Counted from the stretch's first letter, positions 1 through 8,217 are shown. The stretch is 10,783 bases of DNA from Acidobacteriaceae bacterium (GCA_030040395.1 JASHTU010000320.1:1-10783), one strand, 5' to 3'. The notes: generated by a model not told the origin, from the letters alone. Made by a program: numbers and translations.

Positions 1-669
1 GGCAGCGAAGAGTTCAGCATGCTGGGCTGGTGCATCGGGGCGATTCTAACCACCATCTACGCGGCCCTCCGGCCCGACGAGGGGCTGCGCAACTTGGTGC
101 TGCTTACCGCGCCCCTGGATTTTTCAAACCGCGATGCGGTGACCTTTGCGCGTTGGACAGACGAGAGGTATTTCAATGTGGACAGGATACTGGAAACGTA
201 CGGCAACATGCCGGCTGAGATCATTGACTCCGGCGCCCGGATGCTGAAGCCGATCGATAACAACATCACGTATTTCTGGAAGCTGTGGGATAACCTGGAC
301 AATCAGCGGGTTGTGGAGGCGTGGCAAGCCATGAATACCTGGGTCATCGACCGGATTCCAATGGCGGGCGCAGCCTACCGGCAAATGATCGTGGAGCTTT
401 ATCGCCACAACGCGCTCATCCAAAACCGTCTGCTCATTCGCAATCAGACCGTGGACCTGGCGCGGATCCAGGCCAATCTACTGGCGATGATCGCCGACGA
501 CGATCACATTACTCCGCCCTGCCAATCGGATTCAATTGTTGACAAGGTAAGCAGCCGCGACAAGGAAGTCCGTCATCTGACCGGGGGACATATCGGGATC
601 ATGGTGGGCGGCGCGCGGCAGGCGACATGGTCTCACATCGCCGGCTGGCTGGGCGACCGCTCGCGGTGA
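1..669 (+). CDS. phaC: PHA synthase, class III PhaC-like (5'-truncated by window edge)
   Basis: This is the C-terminal 222 residues of a polyhydroxyalkanoate synthase-like alpha/beta-fold protein, which in this family polymerises (R)-hydroxyacyl-CoA into storage polyester in the cytoplasm. The reading frame is open to base 1, so the N-terminus lies outside the window; the ATG at 19 is internal, because the nucleophile elbow starts right after it. The catalytic triad is visible: Cys11 of the visible part in GWCIGA (the PhaC lipase-like box with Cys instead of Ser), Asp168 in DDDHITPP and His197 in GGHIGI. The stretch MLKPIDN, the following WDNLDN and the VDL segment before the Asp loop resemble class III PhaC subunits, and the C-terminus ends soon after the His loop as expected. 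Class III enzymes need a PhaE partner, which is not in view. The gene converges on the minus-strand acyl-CoA ligase 51 bp downstream. A related Cys-nucleophile hydrolase is the alternative reading. Confidence 0.8.
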   Translation, partial: GSEEFSMLGWCIGAILTTIYAALRPDEGLRNLVLLTAPLDFSNRDAVTFARWTDERYFNVDRILETYGNMPAEIIDSGARMLKPIDNNITYFWKLWDNLDNQRVVEAWQAMNTWVIDRIPMAGAAYRQMIVELYRHNALIQNRLLIRNQTVDLARIQANLLAMIADDDHITPPCQSDSIVDKVSSRDKEVRHLTGGHIGIMVGGARQATWSHIAGWLGDRSR

Positions 670-720
670 GCGCGCGGGCGATTTTCAACTGCCTCAAACG
701 ATCGGGCGGCGCCGGCTGCA

Positions 721-2214
721 TCAATTGTGCGGCGAACCCAGAAGCCGGTCGAGCAACTCTCGCTTCACGACTTTGCCTGAGGATGTGCGCGGCAAATCGG
801 AGAGAATCTCGAGCCGCTTGGGCAGCTTGTAGCGGGCCAGCCGGCCTCCGAGAAAGGCCGTAATTTCCTCCGCCGTTACTTGCTCGCGGAGCACGACAAA
901 GGCCACGGGGACCTCGCCCCACTGAGCATCGGGCGCGCCGACCACAGCCGCGGCGGCAATGGCGGGATGATCGAGCAGCGCCGCCTCAATCTCCGCGGGA
1001 TAGATGTTGACGCCGCCGGAGATCAGCATTTCCTTTAACCGGCCCGCGATCCAGCAGAAGCCCTCGTCGTCTATGCGGGCCAGATCGCCGGTATGAAGCC
1101 ATCCTTCCGGATCGAAGGCCGCGGCGGTTGCCTCGGGCTGATTCCAGTAGCCCTTGGCGACATGCGGCCCGCGCAGGCAAAGCTCGCCGACGCCGTCTTC
1201 CACGCCGGCTTGAGGCGCGGGCGCGAGCCTGGCCTGCGTAAATAACATCGGCTTGCCGATGGAGCCCGGCTTGCGCGCTGCTTCTTCCGAGCTCATGGCA
1301 AAGCAATTCACGCCCACCTCGGTGAGCCCGTAGCCCTGCTTCATCACCAGCCCGCGCTCGCGGTAGCGGGTGGCCAGCAGCGCCGGCAGCGGCGCGCCTC
1401 CGCTGATGCACCAGCGCAGGCTGCTCAGGTTCGCCGATGTCCATTCGGGCGTGTGCGTGAGCATTTCGAAGATGGTCGGGACGCCGAACAAAAATGTGCA
1501 GCGCTCGCGCTCCACCGTGCGCCACACCTCGCCGGCGTCGAAGCCGTCGTGGAGCGCCACCCGCCCCCCAAACAGAAAAATGGAAGGCAGCGACACCCCG
1601 ATGCCCGCGTGATACAGCGGCGTGCAGATGCTGGTGATGTCGGTCGCGCTCAGTTGCCAGGAAGCCGCCGTGTTATAAGCATTCCAGGTCACCATGCGAT
1701 GCGGCAGCATGACGCCCTTGGGCTTCCCCGTTGCGCCGCTGGTGTAGAGCAGCAGATACAGGTCTTCAGGCGCGCAAGTTTCCCGCACGAAGGTTCCCCC
1801 GCAGCCGGCGTACGCGTCCGCATCGAGCTGCATGCGCAGGTCGATGGGCGCGGTGTCGCATAGTTCGCGGGCCGCCGCCGCGTAGCGGTCGCTGTGCAGC
1901 AGGGCCTTCAAACCGCAGTCCCGGGCCACTTCCCCTAGTTCGGCGGAGGTCCAGCGCGTGTTCAGCGGAACGAGGATGAAGCCCGAGCGGCCGGCGGCGA
2001 AGAAGGCGTCGAGAAACGCCGCGGAGTTCTCCGAAAGAATCCCCACGCGCTCGCCCTTCTCAATGCCCAGTTTGGCGCGCAACTGCTGCGCCAGGCCGTT
2101 GGCGCGCGCATCGAGCTCCCTATAAGAGAAGCGGCGACCGTCACGCACTGTGAGCAGCGCCTCGTCGCCCGGCGAGAGACGCGCCCGCTCGCTCAGAATG
2201 TCGCCGGCAATCAT
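721..2214 (-). CDS. Acyl-CoA synthetase / AMP-dependent ligase (class I adenylate-forming)
   Basis: The 497-residue protein activates a carboxylic acid with ATP to an acyl-adenylate, then normally to an acyl-CoA, in the cytoplasm. Every hallmark of the ANL superfamily is present in order: the phosphate-binding loop YTSGATGKPKG (157-167), the A5 motif GYGLTE (294-299), TGD (375-377, with Asp377 for the ribose), GRLKEMLISGG (391-401, the hinge region), NIYPAEIE (403-410) and the catalytic Lys481 in SSGKVVKREL. The length fits medium- or long-chain fatty-acyl or aryl-CoA ligases, and the acyl pocket does not allow me to name the substrate. Its ATG overlaps the stop codon of the upstream hydrolase by one base (TGATG), so translation is probably coupled. 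It is the last gene of the five-gene minus-strand unit. I see no convincing terminator in the 51 bp between it and the convergent PhaC gene. Confidence 0.93.
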   Translation of the reverse strand: MIAGDILSERARLSPGDEALLTVRDGRRFSYRELDARANGLAQQLRAKLGIEKGERVGILSENSAAFLDAFFAAGRSGFILVPLNTRWTSAELGEVARDCGLKALLHSDRYAAAARELCDTAPIDLRMQLDADAYAGCGGTFVRETCAPEDLYLLLYTSGATGKPKGVMLPHRMVTWNAYNTAASWQLSATDITSICTPLYHAGIGVSLPSIFLFGGRVALHDGFDAGEVWRTVERERCTFLFGVPTIFEMLTHTPEWTSANLSSLRWCISGGAPLPALLATRYRERGLVMKQGYGLTEVGVNCFAMSSEEAARKPGSIGKPMLFTQARLAPAPQAGVEDGVGELCLRGPHVAKGYWNQPEATAAAFDPEGWLHTGDLARIDDEGFCWIAGRLKEMLISGGVNIYPAEIEAALLDHPAIAAAAVVGAPDAQWGEVPVAFVVLREQVTAEEITAFLGGRLARYKLPKRLEILSDLPRTSSGKVVKRELLDRLLGSPHN

Positions 2215-3008
2215 CAGCCGCCTGCTTCCGAAGCGGGTTCGCGAAGCGCCGCGCGCAGCGCCTCAATGAACCGCTCCTTGCAATCGAAATGGGGAACATG
2301 GCCGCAGCCCTCGAGCCGTTTAACGCGCACGCGAGGCAGCTTTTGGAGCAGAATCTCCGCGTTGGCAAAGCGCACCAGCTTGTCTTCCATGCCCCAGATC
2401 ACGTCCACCGGCCGCGGAAACCGGTGCAGGCTGGCATCGAGAAAATAGGGCTTCCACTCCTCCAATTCGAAGACGAATCGGCCGATGGGGCCGTTCTTCG
2501 CATACGCAATATAGGCGTCCAGCATGGCTTCGCTCACGGGCGGACTGGCTGTTGCGCTGGTGGCCGCAAACAGGCGCGCCGCTGCGGCGCGATCAGAGGG
2601 AATGAGCGACAGGCCTTCGGGCCAGGGCAGCAGCAGTGGTCCATTCACCAGCACCAACTGGCTCACCAGCTCCGGATGGTTGAGCGTTAGCACACAAGCC
2701 AGCCAGCCGCCGAGCGAGTGACCGACCAGAATCGCGGGCTCCGCGCAGGCGGCGCGCATCACCCTTTCCAGCGCCGTCAGTTCCATGGCGAAGGTAATGG
2801 CGCCCGACTGCGGCGCGCTCAAACCATGACCGGCCAGATCGGGCGCGATAACGCGATACTCGGCGCATAAAGCTTCGGCGACCGGCGCCCAGGTGGACGC
2901 AACGGCCCCGATGCCGTGCAACAGGAGCAGCGGCGCGCCGGCGCCTGCGGCCAGGTAGTGCTGGACGCCCGCCGGCGACTCTACGGTATGGGAGCTCAGT
3001 TCCGCCAT
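2214..3008 (-). CDS. Alpha/beta hydrolase (serine hydrolase, MhpC/BioH-like)
   Basis: A 264-residue single-domain alpha/beta hydrolase, probably cytoplasmic because no signal peptide is seen. The oxyanion-hole motif LLLLHGIG lies at 27-34, DLAGHG at 57-62, the nucleophile elbow GHSLGG at 96-101 with Ser98, the acid Asp209 in WGMEDK, and the catalytic His237 in GCGHVPHF. The triad is therefore complete and of esterase, thioesterase or C-C-hydrolase type. The Ser nucleophile separates it from OleB and haloalkane dehalogenases, which use Asp. The gene starts inside the last codons of the KAS III-like gene (13-bp overlap) and its stop overlaps the ligase start by one base, so the three enzymes are almost certainly made together. 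It may release or edit an acyl thioester, or hydrolyse an ester or beta-diketone made by its neighbours. The substrate is not readable from the sequence. Confidence 0.9.
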   Translation of the reverse strand: MAELSSHTVESPAGVQHYLAAGAGAPLLLLHGIGAVASTWAPVAEALCAEYRVIAPDLAGHGLSAPQSGAITFAMELTALERVMRAACAEPAILVGHSLGGWLACVLTLNHPELVSQLVLVNGPLLLPWPEGLSLIPSDRAAAARLFAATSATASPPVSEAMLDAYIAYAKNGPIGRFVFELEEWKPYFLDASLHRFPRPVDVIWGMEDKLVRFANAEILLQKLPRVRVKRLEGCGHVPHFDCKERFIEALRAALREPASEAGG

Positions 3009-3988
3009 CGGAACGCCACCGCTGCCTGGTTGTAGCCCACACCCGAGCCGACCAGCACCAGGATGCTGCCGGGCTCAATCATGCCCCGCCGGCATGCGTC
3101 ATCGAGCGCCATGGCGACGCACGCCGATCCCGTGTAGCCCGACTCTTCCATGATGCAGTGGCTGCGCTCGCGCGGCAGCTCGAGCTCCGCCATCACCTGG
3201 TCAATGGTCGGCTTGCGCACCTGGGTGAAGAGCACGTGGCCAATGTCGCTCACCGCAAAGCCGCCGGCCGCGGCCACTTCGCGCACTAGCTTGGGCCAAC
3301 CCTCTTCGTTTACTTCCGGCGGATAGCGCTCCATCAGCCTTACTTTCGTGCGCCCGGACTTGACCGCATCTTCGCTGGCGGGCTCCGCAGTGCCGCCCGC
3401 GAAAATGCCCCAGTGTTTGGCGTACGAGCCATCCGCCAAATACGCGGACGAGAGGAACCCGGGCTCCGCCGCCGCTTCCACCACCGCCGCTCCCGCGCCA
3501 TCTCCGTAGAAGAAAATCGTAGGATCGTGGGGATCGGCCAGCTTATGCATCATGTAAGCGCCCACCACAAGGATGGTCTTCAGATTCCCGTTGGTGGCCA
3601 CGAGCCCTGACGCAATGGCCAGCCCGGCCGGAAACGACGCGCATGCGCAGCCCACATCGAAGGTTCCCGCCCGCCGCGCGCCCAGCTTGTGCTGCAACAC
3701 CACCGAGGTCGCCGGGGTAATGTAATCGGGGGAATCGGTTCCGAGAATGATCAGATCCACGTCCTCGGGTCTGCGCCCGGCGTCGGCAAGCGCGTTTTCC
3801 GCGGCTCTCAGCGCCAGATCGCTCGTGGCCCAGCCCTCGGGCGCGTACCATCGCTTGCGAATGCAGGTGCTGGCCTCCATTTTGTCCACGTAGCCGGGCA
3901 CATGCGCCAGTTGCCCGCGCAACATGTCGTTGCTGATTTCAATCTCCGGAAGATAAGCTCCGGTCCCTGTAATTTGCCCGAAGCGCAT
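2996..3988 (-). CDS. 3-oxoacyl-ACP synthase III family protein (KAS III-like) with non-canonical active site
   Basis: A 330-residue thiolase-fold protein of the FabH/KAS III type. The N-terminal half has ITGTGAYLPE (6-15), LGTDSPDYITPAT (82-94) and the nucleophile region FDVGCACASFPAG (110-122), where Cys116 aligns with FabH Cys112. The C-terminal half has the GYTGSACVAMALDDA stretch (284-298) and the closing LVGSGVGYNQAAVAFRW. Aligned by eye to FabH, the His of PHQAN falls on Thr255 (FTQVRKP) and the Asn of HGNTS falls on Tyr285 (SGYTGS), so only Cys remains of the usual triad. Acyl transfer to Cys stays possible, but decarboxylative condensation of the ordinary kind is doubtful. I start it at the ATG at 3988 because a strong Shine-Dalgarno precedes it and the FabH-like N-terminus begins there. 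A longer frame to 4201 would overlap the receptor gene and adds an unrelated Arg/Ser/Pro-rich sequence. It follows the receptor gene by 82 bp. Confidence 0.88.
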   Translation of the reverse strand: MRFGQITGTGAYLPEIEISNDMLRGQLAHVPGYVDKMEASTCIRKRWYAPEGWATSDLALRAAENALADAGRRPEDVDLIILGTDSPDYITPATSVVLQHKLGARRAGTFDVGCACASFPAGLAIASGLVATNGNLKTILVVGAYMMHKLADPHDPTIFFYGDGAGAAVVEAAAEPGFLSSAYLADGSYAKHWGIFAGGTAEPASEDAVKSGRTKVRLMERYPPEVNEEGWPKLVREVAAAGGFAVSDIGHVLFTQVRKPTIDQVMAELELPRERSHCIMEESGYTGSACVAMALDDACRRGMIEPGSILVLVGSGVGYNQAAVAFRWRN

Positions 3989-3999
3989 GCGCGCGTCCG

Positions 4000-4006
4000 C
4001 CTCCTT
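4000..4006 (-). promoter_or_regulatory. Ribosome binding site of the KAS III-like gene
   Basis: On the minus strand the sequence reads AAGGAGG, an essentially perfect anti-16S match, followed by 11 bases and the ATG at 3988. The spacing is slightly long but acceptable. This site decides the start: it places the N-terminus exactly where FabH-type proteins begin and rejects the 71-residue longer frame. Confidence 0.75.
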
Positions 4007-4070
4007 ACTCCGGATTGCCGGCTGCTTCCCGCCGGCGGATCCCGTTTCTCCGCTGGTCAAGCCTTCCCCG

Positions 4071-7000
4071 TCAGAAGTGATACTTGAGCGCGAACTGCAC
4101 CACCCGCGGACCCGAAGCCGACAGCGCCGGAGTAGCGCCGGCGGTGCTGGGAACGGCAATGTTGTTGTTGGGATTGTTGAAGTTCTCCCAGTTGCCCACA
4201 TTGAACAGCTCGGCGCGGAACTGGATTGCGCTCGTCTCGTGCAGAGGAAAGTTTTTGAAGAAGCTCAGGTCCACATTCTTCTGTCCCGGTCCGCGCAGGA
4301 AATTGCGTGGGGTGTCGCCGTAAGGCGCCGCGTACACCGCCGCATCGCATTGGTAGGCATTGGGATTGAAAACATCGCCCGCGGACTTTGGCGCAATGGT
4401 CCCGGTCCCATAATCGGCGCGGCTGTTGATCGCCGAACCGATCACACAGTCCACTGAGTACGGTGTGCCGGTCTGGAAGGTCATGATGCTGGCCAACTGC
4501 CAATTGTCCACGGTCGCCGCGGCCAGTTTCGAGCCGCCTTTGTACGGCTTGCCTTCTTCGAGCAAGCCGCTCAACACCAGCCGGTGCTTGCGGTCGTAAT
4601 CGGAAAGACCGCGCTGGCTGGCTGGGTTGTCCTGGTTGCCGGGCTGGGCGGCCAGTTCGTTCTCCGGCGAGCCCGAATAGTCGTCGGTGGATTTGCCGAA
4701 GGTGTAGGAAGCCACCATCTGCAGGTGCTTGTCCATGCGTTTGGTCAGGCTGGCTTGCAGCGAATTGAATTCGCTGTCGGCGCTGTTGGCCACGTACTCC
4801 AAACCATTGAAAGCTTTGTTGGTCGAGAAAGCGGCGCCGAAAGGCGCCACGCCGGGGGACTGGTCGAGGGTGAGCACGTCCAGAAGCTTGACCCCCTTCA
4901 CGCCTACATAGCCCACTTCTACCAGCCAGTTGCGCATCGGCTCAACCTGGGTGCTCAAGCTGTACTGGTACGCGTAAGGCGAGGCGAACTTCGGATTCAC
5001 ATAGTAACCGCTGATGGGCGTCGAGGCAGCCAGAGGCGTGTTGTAGTAGTAAAGAGGAAGCGCGGCCGGGACCGTGGCCGCCATCGGAAAGGTCACCCCC
5101 GTAAAGTTCGGGAACGGCGCTTCCAGATCGCCGAATCCGACGCCCACGATGTCGTAGGGATAGTTGAAAATCTGCAGGTTGGCAATGCGCGAGGAGACGC
5201 GATCGTGATAAACGCCGAAACCGCCGCGCACGGTCAGGTTGCGGCCGGCCGGCGGCTGCCACGCGAACCCGACTCTCGGGTCGACGGCAAATTCATTGTT
5301 GTACAGTGGATTTCCGCCTTCCACAAACCCAGCGCTCGTTCCCATGCAGGGAGTCGCGGCCGTGCATCCGGAGGGATTGTTGGCGGCAAAAACGCTGGGC
5401 AGAAAATTGACCATGCGATTGCGAATTTCGCTGGGCCCTCCGAAGCGGTTGAGGCGCGCGCCGGCGTTGAGCGTCAGATGCGGCGCCACCTTGAAATCAT
5501 CCTGGAAGAAGTAGTCGCTATCCCACATGCGAATGCCGCGATCTTCGATGCCGTCGCCCAGCAGACCGGTGATGTTGCCGGGATAGCCTCCCAAAGCCGC
5601 GTTGGCGTCGTTGCCGCCCTCCAGGAACGATACGAAATCGTTCACCAGCTCTTCGCCGCGCGTGAAAGCGTGGAAGTAAAAGTCCACGTGATGGCGAAGC
5701 CCATCGGCGCCCATGCGCATGCTGTTGCGGCCGCGGTTCCAAGTCAACATCTCTGTCAGCATGAAGCTCTCGGTTACGCTCTTCTCGTCGGAGAGGGGCG
5801 CCGGACCGATGGTGAAATCACCCGTCTCGCCGATGGTCGCCAGGCCCGCATAAGTCGAAGCCAGCGAATTATAGATGCCGAACTGCGCGTTCGTGAAAGG
5901 CTCGGTGGGAAACGAGACGCCGTGAATGCGGCTGAAGCCCAAACGCACGTCATTCAACAGCGACGAGCTGAAAAGATGCGTTTCATCCAGCGAAAGCAGA
6001 CGGTAACGGAAATTCACCGCGCCGCCGTAGCCGGGCGCCTCGTTCGCGTTCGCGCCCAGGAAGCTGAAGACTCCCTGATATTCGGGGGAGTTGGACGAGA
6101 AGAACTTGGCCGAAGCGTGGTCGGCATTCCCCAGGTTCTGATCGGCGTTGATGTTGAACTGGTTCTCATCGAATGTCGAGCGGTTGCTGATGGTCGTGGG
6201 GACCGTGCAGAAGACGCCCGGAAGCGAACACGGCCGTCCGGCCGCGGCGCTGGGGATGGCGTACTGCCCATTGGGCAACTTGGCTTGCAGCAGGGCCAGC
6301 GCGGTGGGATCGATGATGGTCGGCCAGCCGAAAACCAGCGAATACGCCGGAGAGACTCCCAGCGTGTTGGCGTAATTGACCAGCGTTGCCGTGGAACGAT
6401 CGTTGGTCAGTCCGCTGGGAATGTTCAGATAAGAAAGGCTCGATAGCGGGTCGGCGCCGTTCACCTCGCGCTGCCCCTGGTAGGAAAGGAAGTAGAAAGT
6501 CTTGCCTTTCACCAGCGGTCCGCCCAGGGTGGCGCCGTACTGGTTCTTCTTCAACTCCGGCCGCGGCTGCCCTTGCTGCTTGAGGAAGTAGTCGTTGGCG
6601 TTGAGCGCGTCGTTGCGGAAAAACTCGAACACGCTGCCGTGCAGGTTGGCGCCGCCGGATTTGGTCACCAGCGCCACGTTGCCGCCCATGTTGCGCCCCT
6701 GTGTTGCGTCGTAGAGCGAGGTCTGCACGATAAACTGCTCCACGGCGTCGATCGAGGGCACGGGAATGTTCGGCGTGGAGTTGGTGCCGATCGAATTCAC
6801 CTGGATGCCGTCGATCATCACATTGTTGCTGGTGGCCTGTTGACCGTTGACATTGATGTCCACGTCGCCGCGGCCCAGTGCGATGTTATTGGTCAGCGGG
6901 ATGCTGGTTCCCGGCTGCAGCCCCAGGAGTTGCTGGTAGTTCCGTGTGGGTAGCGGCAGTTCGTGCACTTCCTGCTCTTCCACCACGCGCCCGGTGGTGG

Positions 7001-7391
7001 GGTTCTCAGTCTGCACCAGCGGCGTTTCGGCGGTCACCTGCACGCTCGCGGTCGCTGACCCCACCTGCAACTGCGGCGAAATCTCCACGTTTTCCGTCAC
7101 GCCTACAGTAATGTCGCGCGCGGTGTACGCGGCAAAGCCCGGCGCCGTCACCTCGAGCGAATACTGGCCCGGTTCGACATCGGAGAACCGGTAAAAGCCT
7201 TCGCGGCTGGTCTCCGCTTCGCGGGTCTGTCCGGTCGGCGCGGTCAGCGCCACCCGGGCCCCCGCCAGCACCGTGCCCGACGGATCGCGCACCGTGCCCA
7301 GGATTTGGCCCGACGTCGCGGTCTGCGCGGCCATCTGCGCTGCCGGCGCAAGCATGCAGCTCAGCAGCACCGCAGTCATTGGGATCTTCAT
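4071..7391 (-). CDS. Oar-like TonB-dependent outer-membrane receptor with N-terminal carboxypeptidase-regulatory-like domain
   Basis: A 1,106-residue outer-membrane protein. Residues 1-23 form a short Sec signal peptide (hydrophobic stretch MTAVLLSCMLAPAA, cleavage somewhere at 17-23). Residues about 27-108 are a carboxypeptidase-regulatory-like beta-sandwich (GQILGTVRDPSG, GFYRFSDVEPGQYSLEV). About 115-250 form the plug, with NGQQATSNNVMIDG (182-195) and the segment GGNVALVTKSGGANLHGSVFEF (237-257). The rest is a large beta-barrel, and the protein ends in an aromatic residue (LKYHF), as outer-membrane barrels do. This architecture is characteristic of the Oar-like receptors expanded in Acidobacteriota; ligands are mostly unknown and saccharides, lipids or proteins are all possible. 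The GGGAGG Shine-Dalgarno at 7398-7403 supports the start. It lies 36 bp behind the TetR gene with no terminator in between, and 82 bp before the KAS III-like gene, so its ligand may be the substrate or inducer of this operon. Confidence 0.92.
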   Translation of the reverse strand: MKIPMTAVLLSCMLAPAAQMAAQTATSGQILGTVRDPSGTVLAGARVALTAPTGQTREAETSREGFYRFSDVEPGQYSLEVTAPGFAAYTARDITVGVTENVEISPQLQVGSATASVQVTAETPLVQTENPTTGRVVEEQEVHELPLPTRNYQQLLGLQPGTSIPLTNNIALGRGDVDINVNGQQATSNNVMIDGIQVNSIGTNSTPNIPVPSIDAVEQFIVQTSLYDATQGRNMGGNVALVTKSGGANLHGSVFEFFRNDALNANDYFLKQQGQPRPELKKNQYGATLGGPLVKGKTFYFLSYQGQREVNGADPLSSLSYLNIPSGLTNDRSTATLVNYANTLGVSPAYSLVFGWPTIIDPTALALLQAKLPNGQYAIPSAAAGRPCSLPGVFCTVPTTISNRSTFDENQFNINADQNLGNADHASAKFFSSNSPEYQGVFSFLGANANEAPGYGGAVNFRYRLLSLDETHLFSSSLLNDVRLGFSRIHGVSFPTEPFTNAQFGIYNSLASTYAGLATIGETGDFTIGPAPLSDEKSVTESFMLTEMLTWNRGRNSMRMGADGLRHHVDFYFHAFTRGEELVNDFVSFLEGGNDANAALGGYPGNITGLLGDGIEDRGIRMWDSDYFFQDDFKVAPHLTLNAGARLNRFGGPSEIRNRMVNFLPSVFAANNPSGCTAATPCMGTSAGFVEGGNPLYNNEFAVDPRVGFAWQPPAGRNLTVRGGFGVYHDRVSSRIANLQIFNYPYDIVGVGFGDLEAPFPNFTGVTFPMAATVPAALPLYYYNTPLAASTPISGYYVNPKFASPYAYQYSLSTQVEPMRNWLVEVGYVGVKGVKLLDVLTLDQSPGVAPFGAAFSTNKAFNGLEYVANSADSEFNSLQASLTKRMDKHLQMVASYTFGKSTDDYSGSPENELAAQPGNQDNPASQRGLSDYDRKHRLVLSGLLEEGKPYKGGSKLAAATVDNWQLASIMTFQTGTPYSVDCVIGSAINSRADYGTGTIAPKSAGDVFNPNAYQCDAAVYAAPYGDTPRNFLRGPGQKNVDLSFFKNFPLHETSAIQFRAELFNVGNWENFNNPNNNIAVPSTAGATPALSASGPRVVQFALKYHF

Positions 7392-7427
7392 GTCTTACCT
7401 CCCATGAGGAAGACCAGGCTTGCCCGC

Positions 7428-8210
7428 TTACCTTTCCGAGGGTGCGTTTCTGACGGCGGCTTTGCCCGGCTTACCCGGTTGCTGGTTGCTCTCTACTGCG
7501 CTGCGTTGGACGGATGAGGCGACGCCAGGCCCGTGAACGGCGCTCTCGCGGATAGTCGCTGCGGCGCCGTTCTTTCTCCATAGCCCATGGAGAGCCAGAT
7601 CGATGATTCTTTGAATCGCGGTGTCGTCCGCGGCCCCGAGGTGCTGATTTCCCCCAAACAGGCGTTCCACCAGAAAATAGGTGAGAATCTGCATGTAAAC
7701 GGTGGCCAGCGCGAACCCCGGATCGATGCCGCACCATGCGGGGTGGCCCGAAGCCCTTTTCAATTGCGCGTCCAGCGTCTGGTTGAACCGCTCCGGCACG
7801 TTGTGAAAGCTGTCGGCAAAATGGCGGTTATTGAACTCCACCACGTCGACATACATCAATTTCCAGTAATCGGGATGATCGTAGACAAAGGAGCGGATCT
7901 CTCCGGCTAGACCCGCCAGATGGCGCTGCGTAAAGGGCTCTCCTGGAGTGTCGAATTCCCGCGCCAACCAGGACCGGATGCGCTTTTCGTAGCTGTGCAA
8001 TGCGCTTGTCCGGCAACTGCGAACCACGCTCTCGTATAGCGCGCCCTTGGTGGGGAAATAAGTATAGATAGCGCCCGTTGAGACCTGCGCCCGCTCCGCG
8101 ATCTCACGCATATTCGTGCCATGAAATCCCTGGCGGGTAAACAGACCGAGCGCCGCCTGCTCAATCTGGCGACGGTTCTGCTCGGCGCGCTTTTGGGCGA
8201 GTTTGGGCAT
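7428..8210 (-). CDS. TetR/AcrR-family transcriptional repressor
   Basis: A 260-residue regulator. The N-terminal TetR DNA-binding domain spans about 12-58, with the helix-turn-helix at 32-55 (TNMREIAERAQVSTGAIY then TYFPTK), a textbook match to the family. Residues 95-215 form the variable helical ligand-binding and dimerisation domain, rich in aromatic residues (FVYDHPDYWKLMYVDVVEF), compatible with a hydrophobic or acyl ligand. From about 216 to the end there is a tail of some 45 residues rich in Ser, Gln, Ala and Pro that looks disordered and makes the protein longer than most TetR members. It is the first gene of the minus-strand unit and presumably represses its own promoter, and so the receptor and the three lipid-type enzymes. 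The ATG at 8210 has no clear Shine-Dalgarno, but no other plausible start lies between the operators and the HTH. Confidence 0.92.
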   Translation of the reverse strand: MPKLAQKRAEQNRRQIEQAALGLFTRQGFHGTNMREIAERAQVSTGAIYTYFPTKGALYESVVRSCRTSALHSYEKRIRSWLAREFDTPGEPFTQRHLAGLAGEIRSFVYDHPDYWKLMYVDVVEFNNRHFADSFHNVPERFNQTLDAQLKRASGHPAWCGIDPGFALATVYMQILTYFLVERLFGGNQHLGAADDTAIQRIIDLALHGLWRKNGAAATIRESAVHGPGVASSVQRSAVESNQQPGKPGKAAVRNAPSER

Positions 8211-8217
8211 AATTTGG

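Noticed and set aside
670..720. A bidirectional terminator between the convergent phaC and ligase genes
   Set aside because: The GC-rich bases GGCGCCGG are self-complementary, but I cannot draw a stable stem followed by a T-run on either strand.
4017..4036. A hairpin of two GCCGGC copies (6-bp stem, 8-base loop) in the receptor-KAS III gap as a terminator
   Set aside because: The repeats are at 4017-4022 and 4031-4036, but no T-run follows on the minus strand, and GCCGGC is a frequent chance palindrome at this base composition.
3989..4201. A 71-residue N-terminal extension of the KAS III-like protein
   Set aside because: It overlaps the end of the receptor gene by 131 bp, has no FabH similarity, and a strong Shine-Dalgarno precedes the ATG at 3988.
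4584..6446. A 620-codon open frame on the + strand
   Set aside because: It lies wholly antisense to the Oar-like receptor. Its product has no domain logic and is rich in Arg, Val, Gly and Ala, as expected from the complement of GC-rich codons. Long antisense frames are common in such genes.
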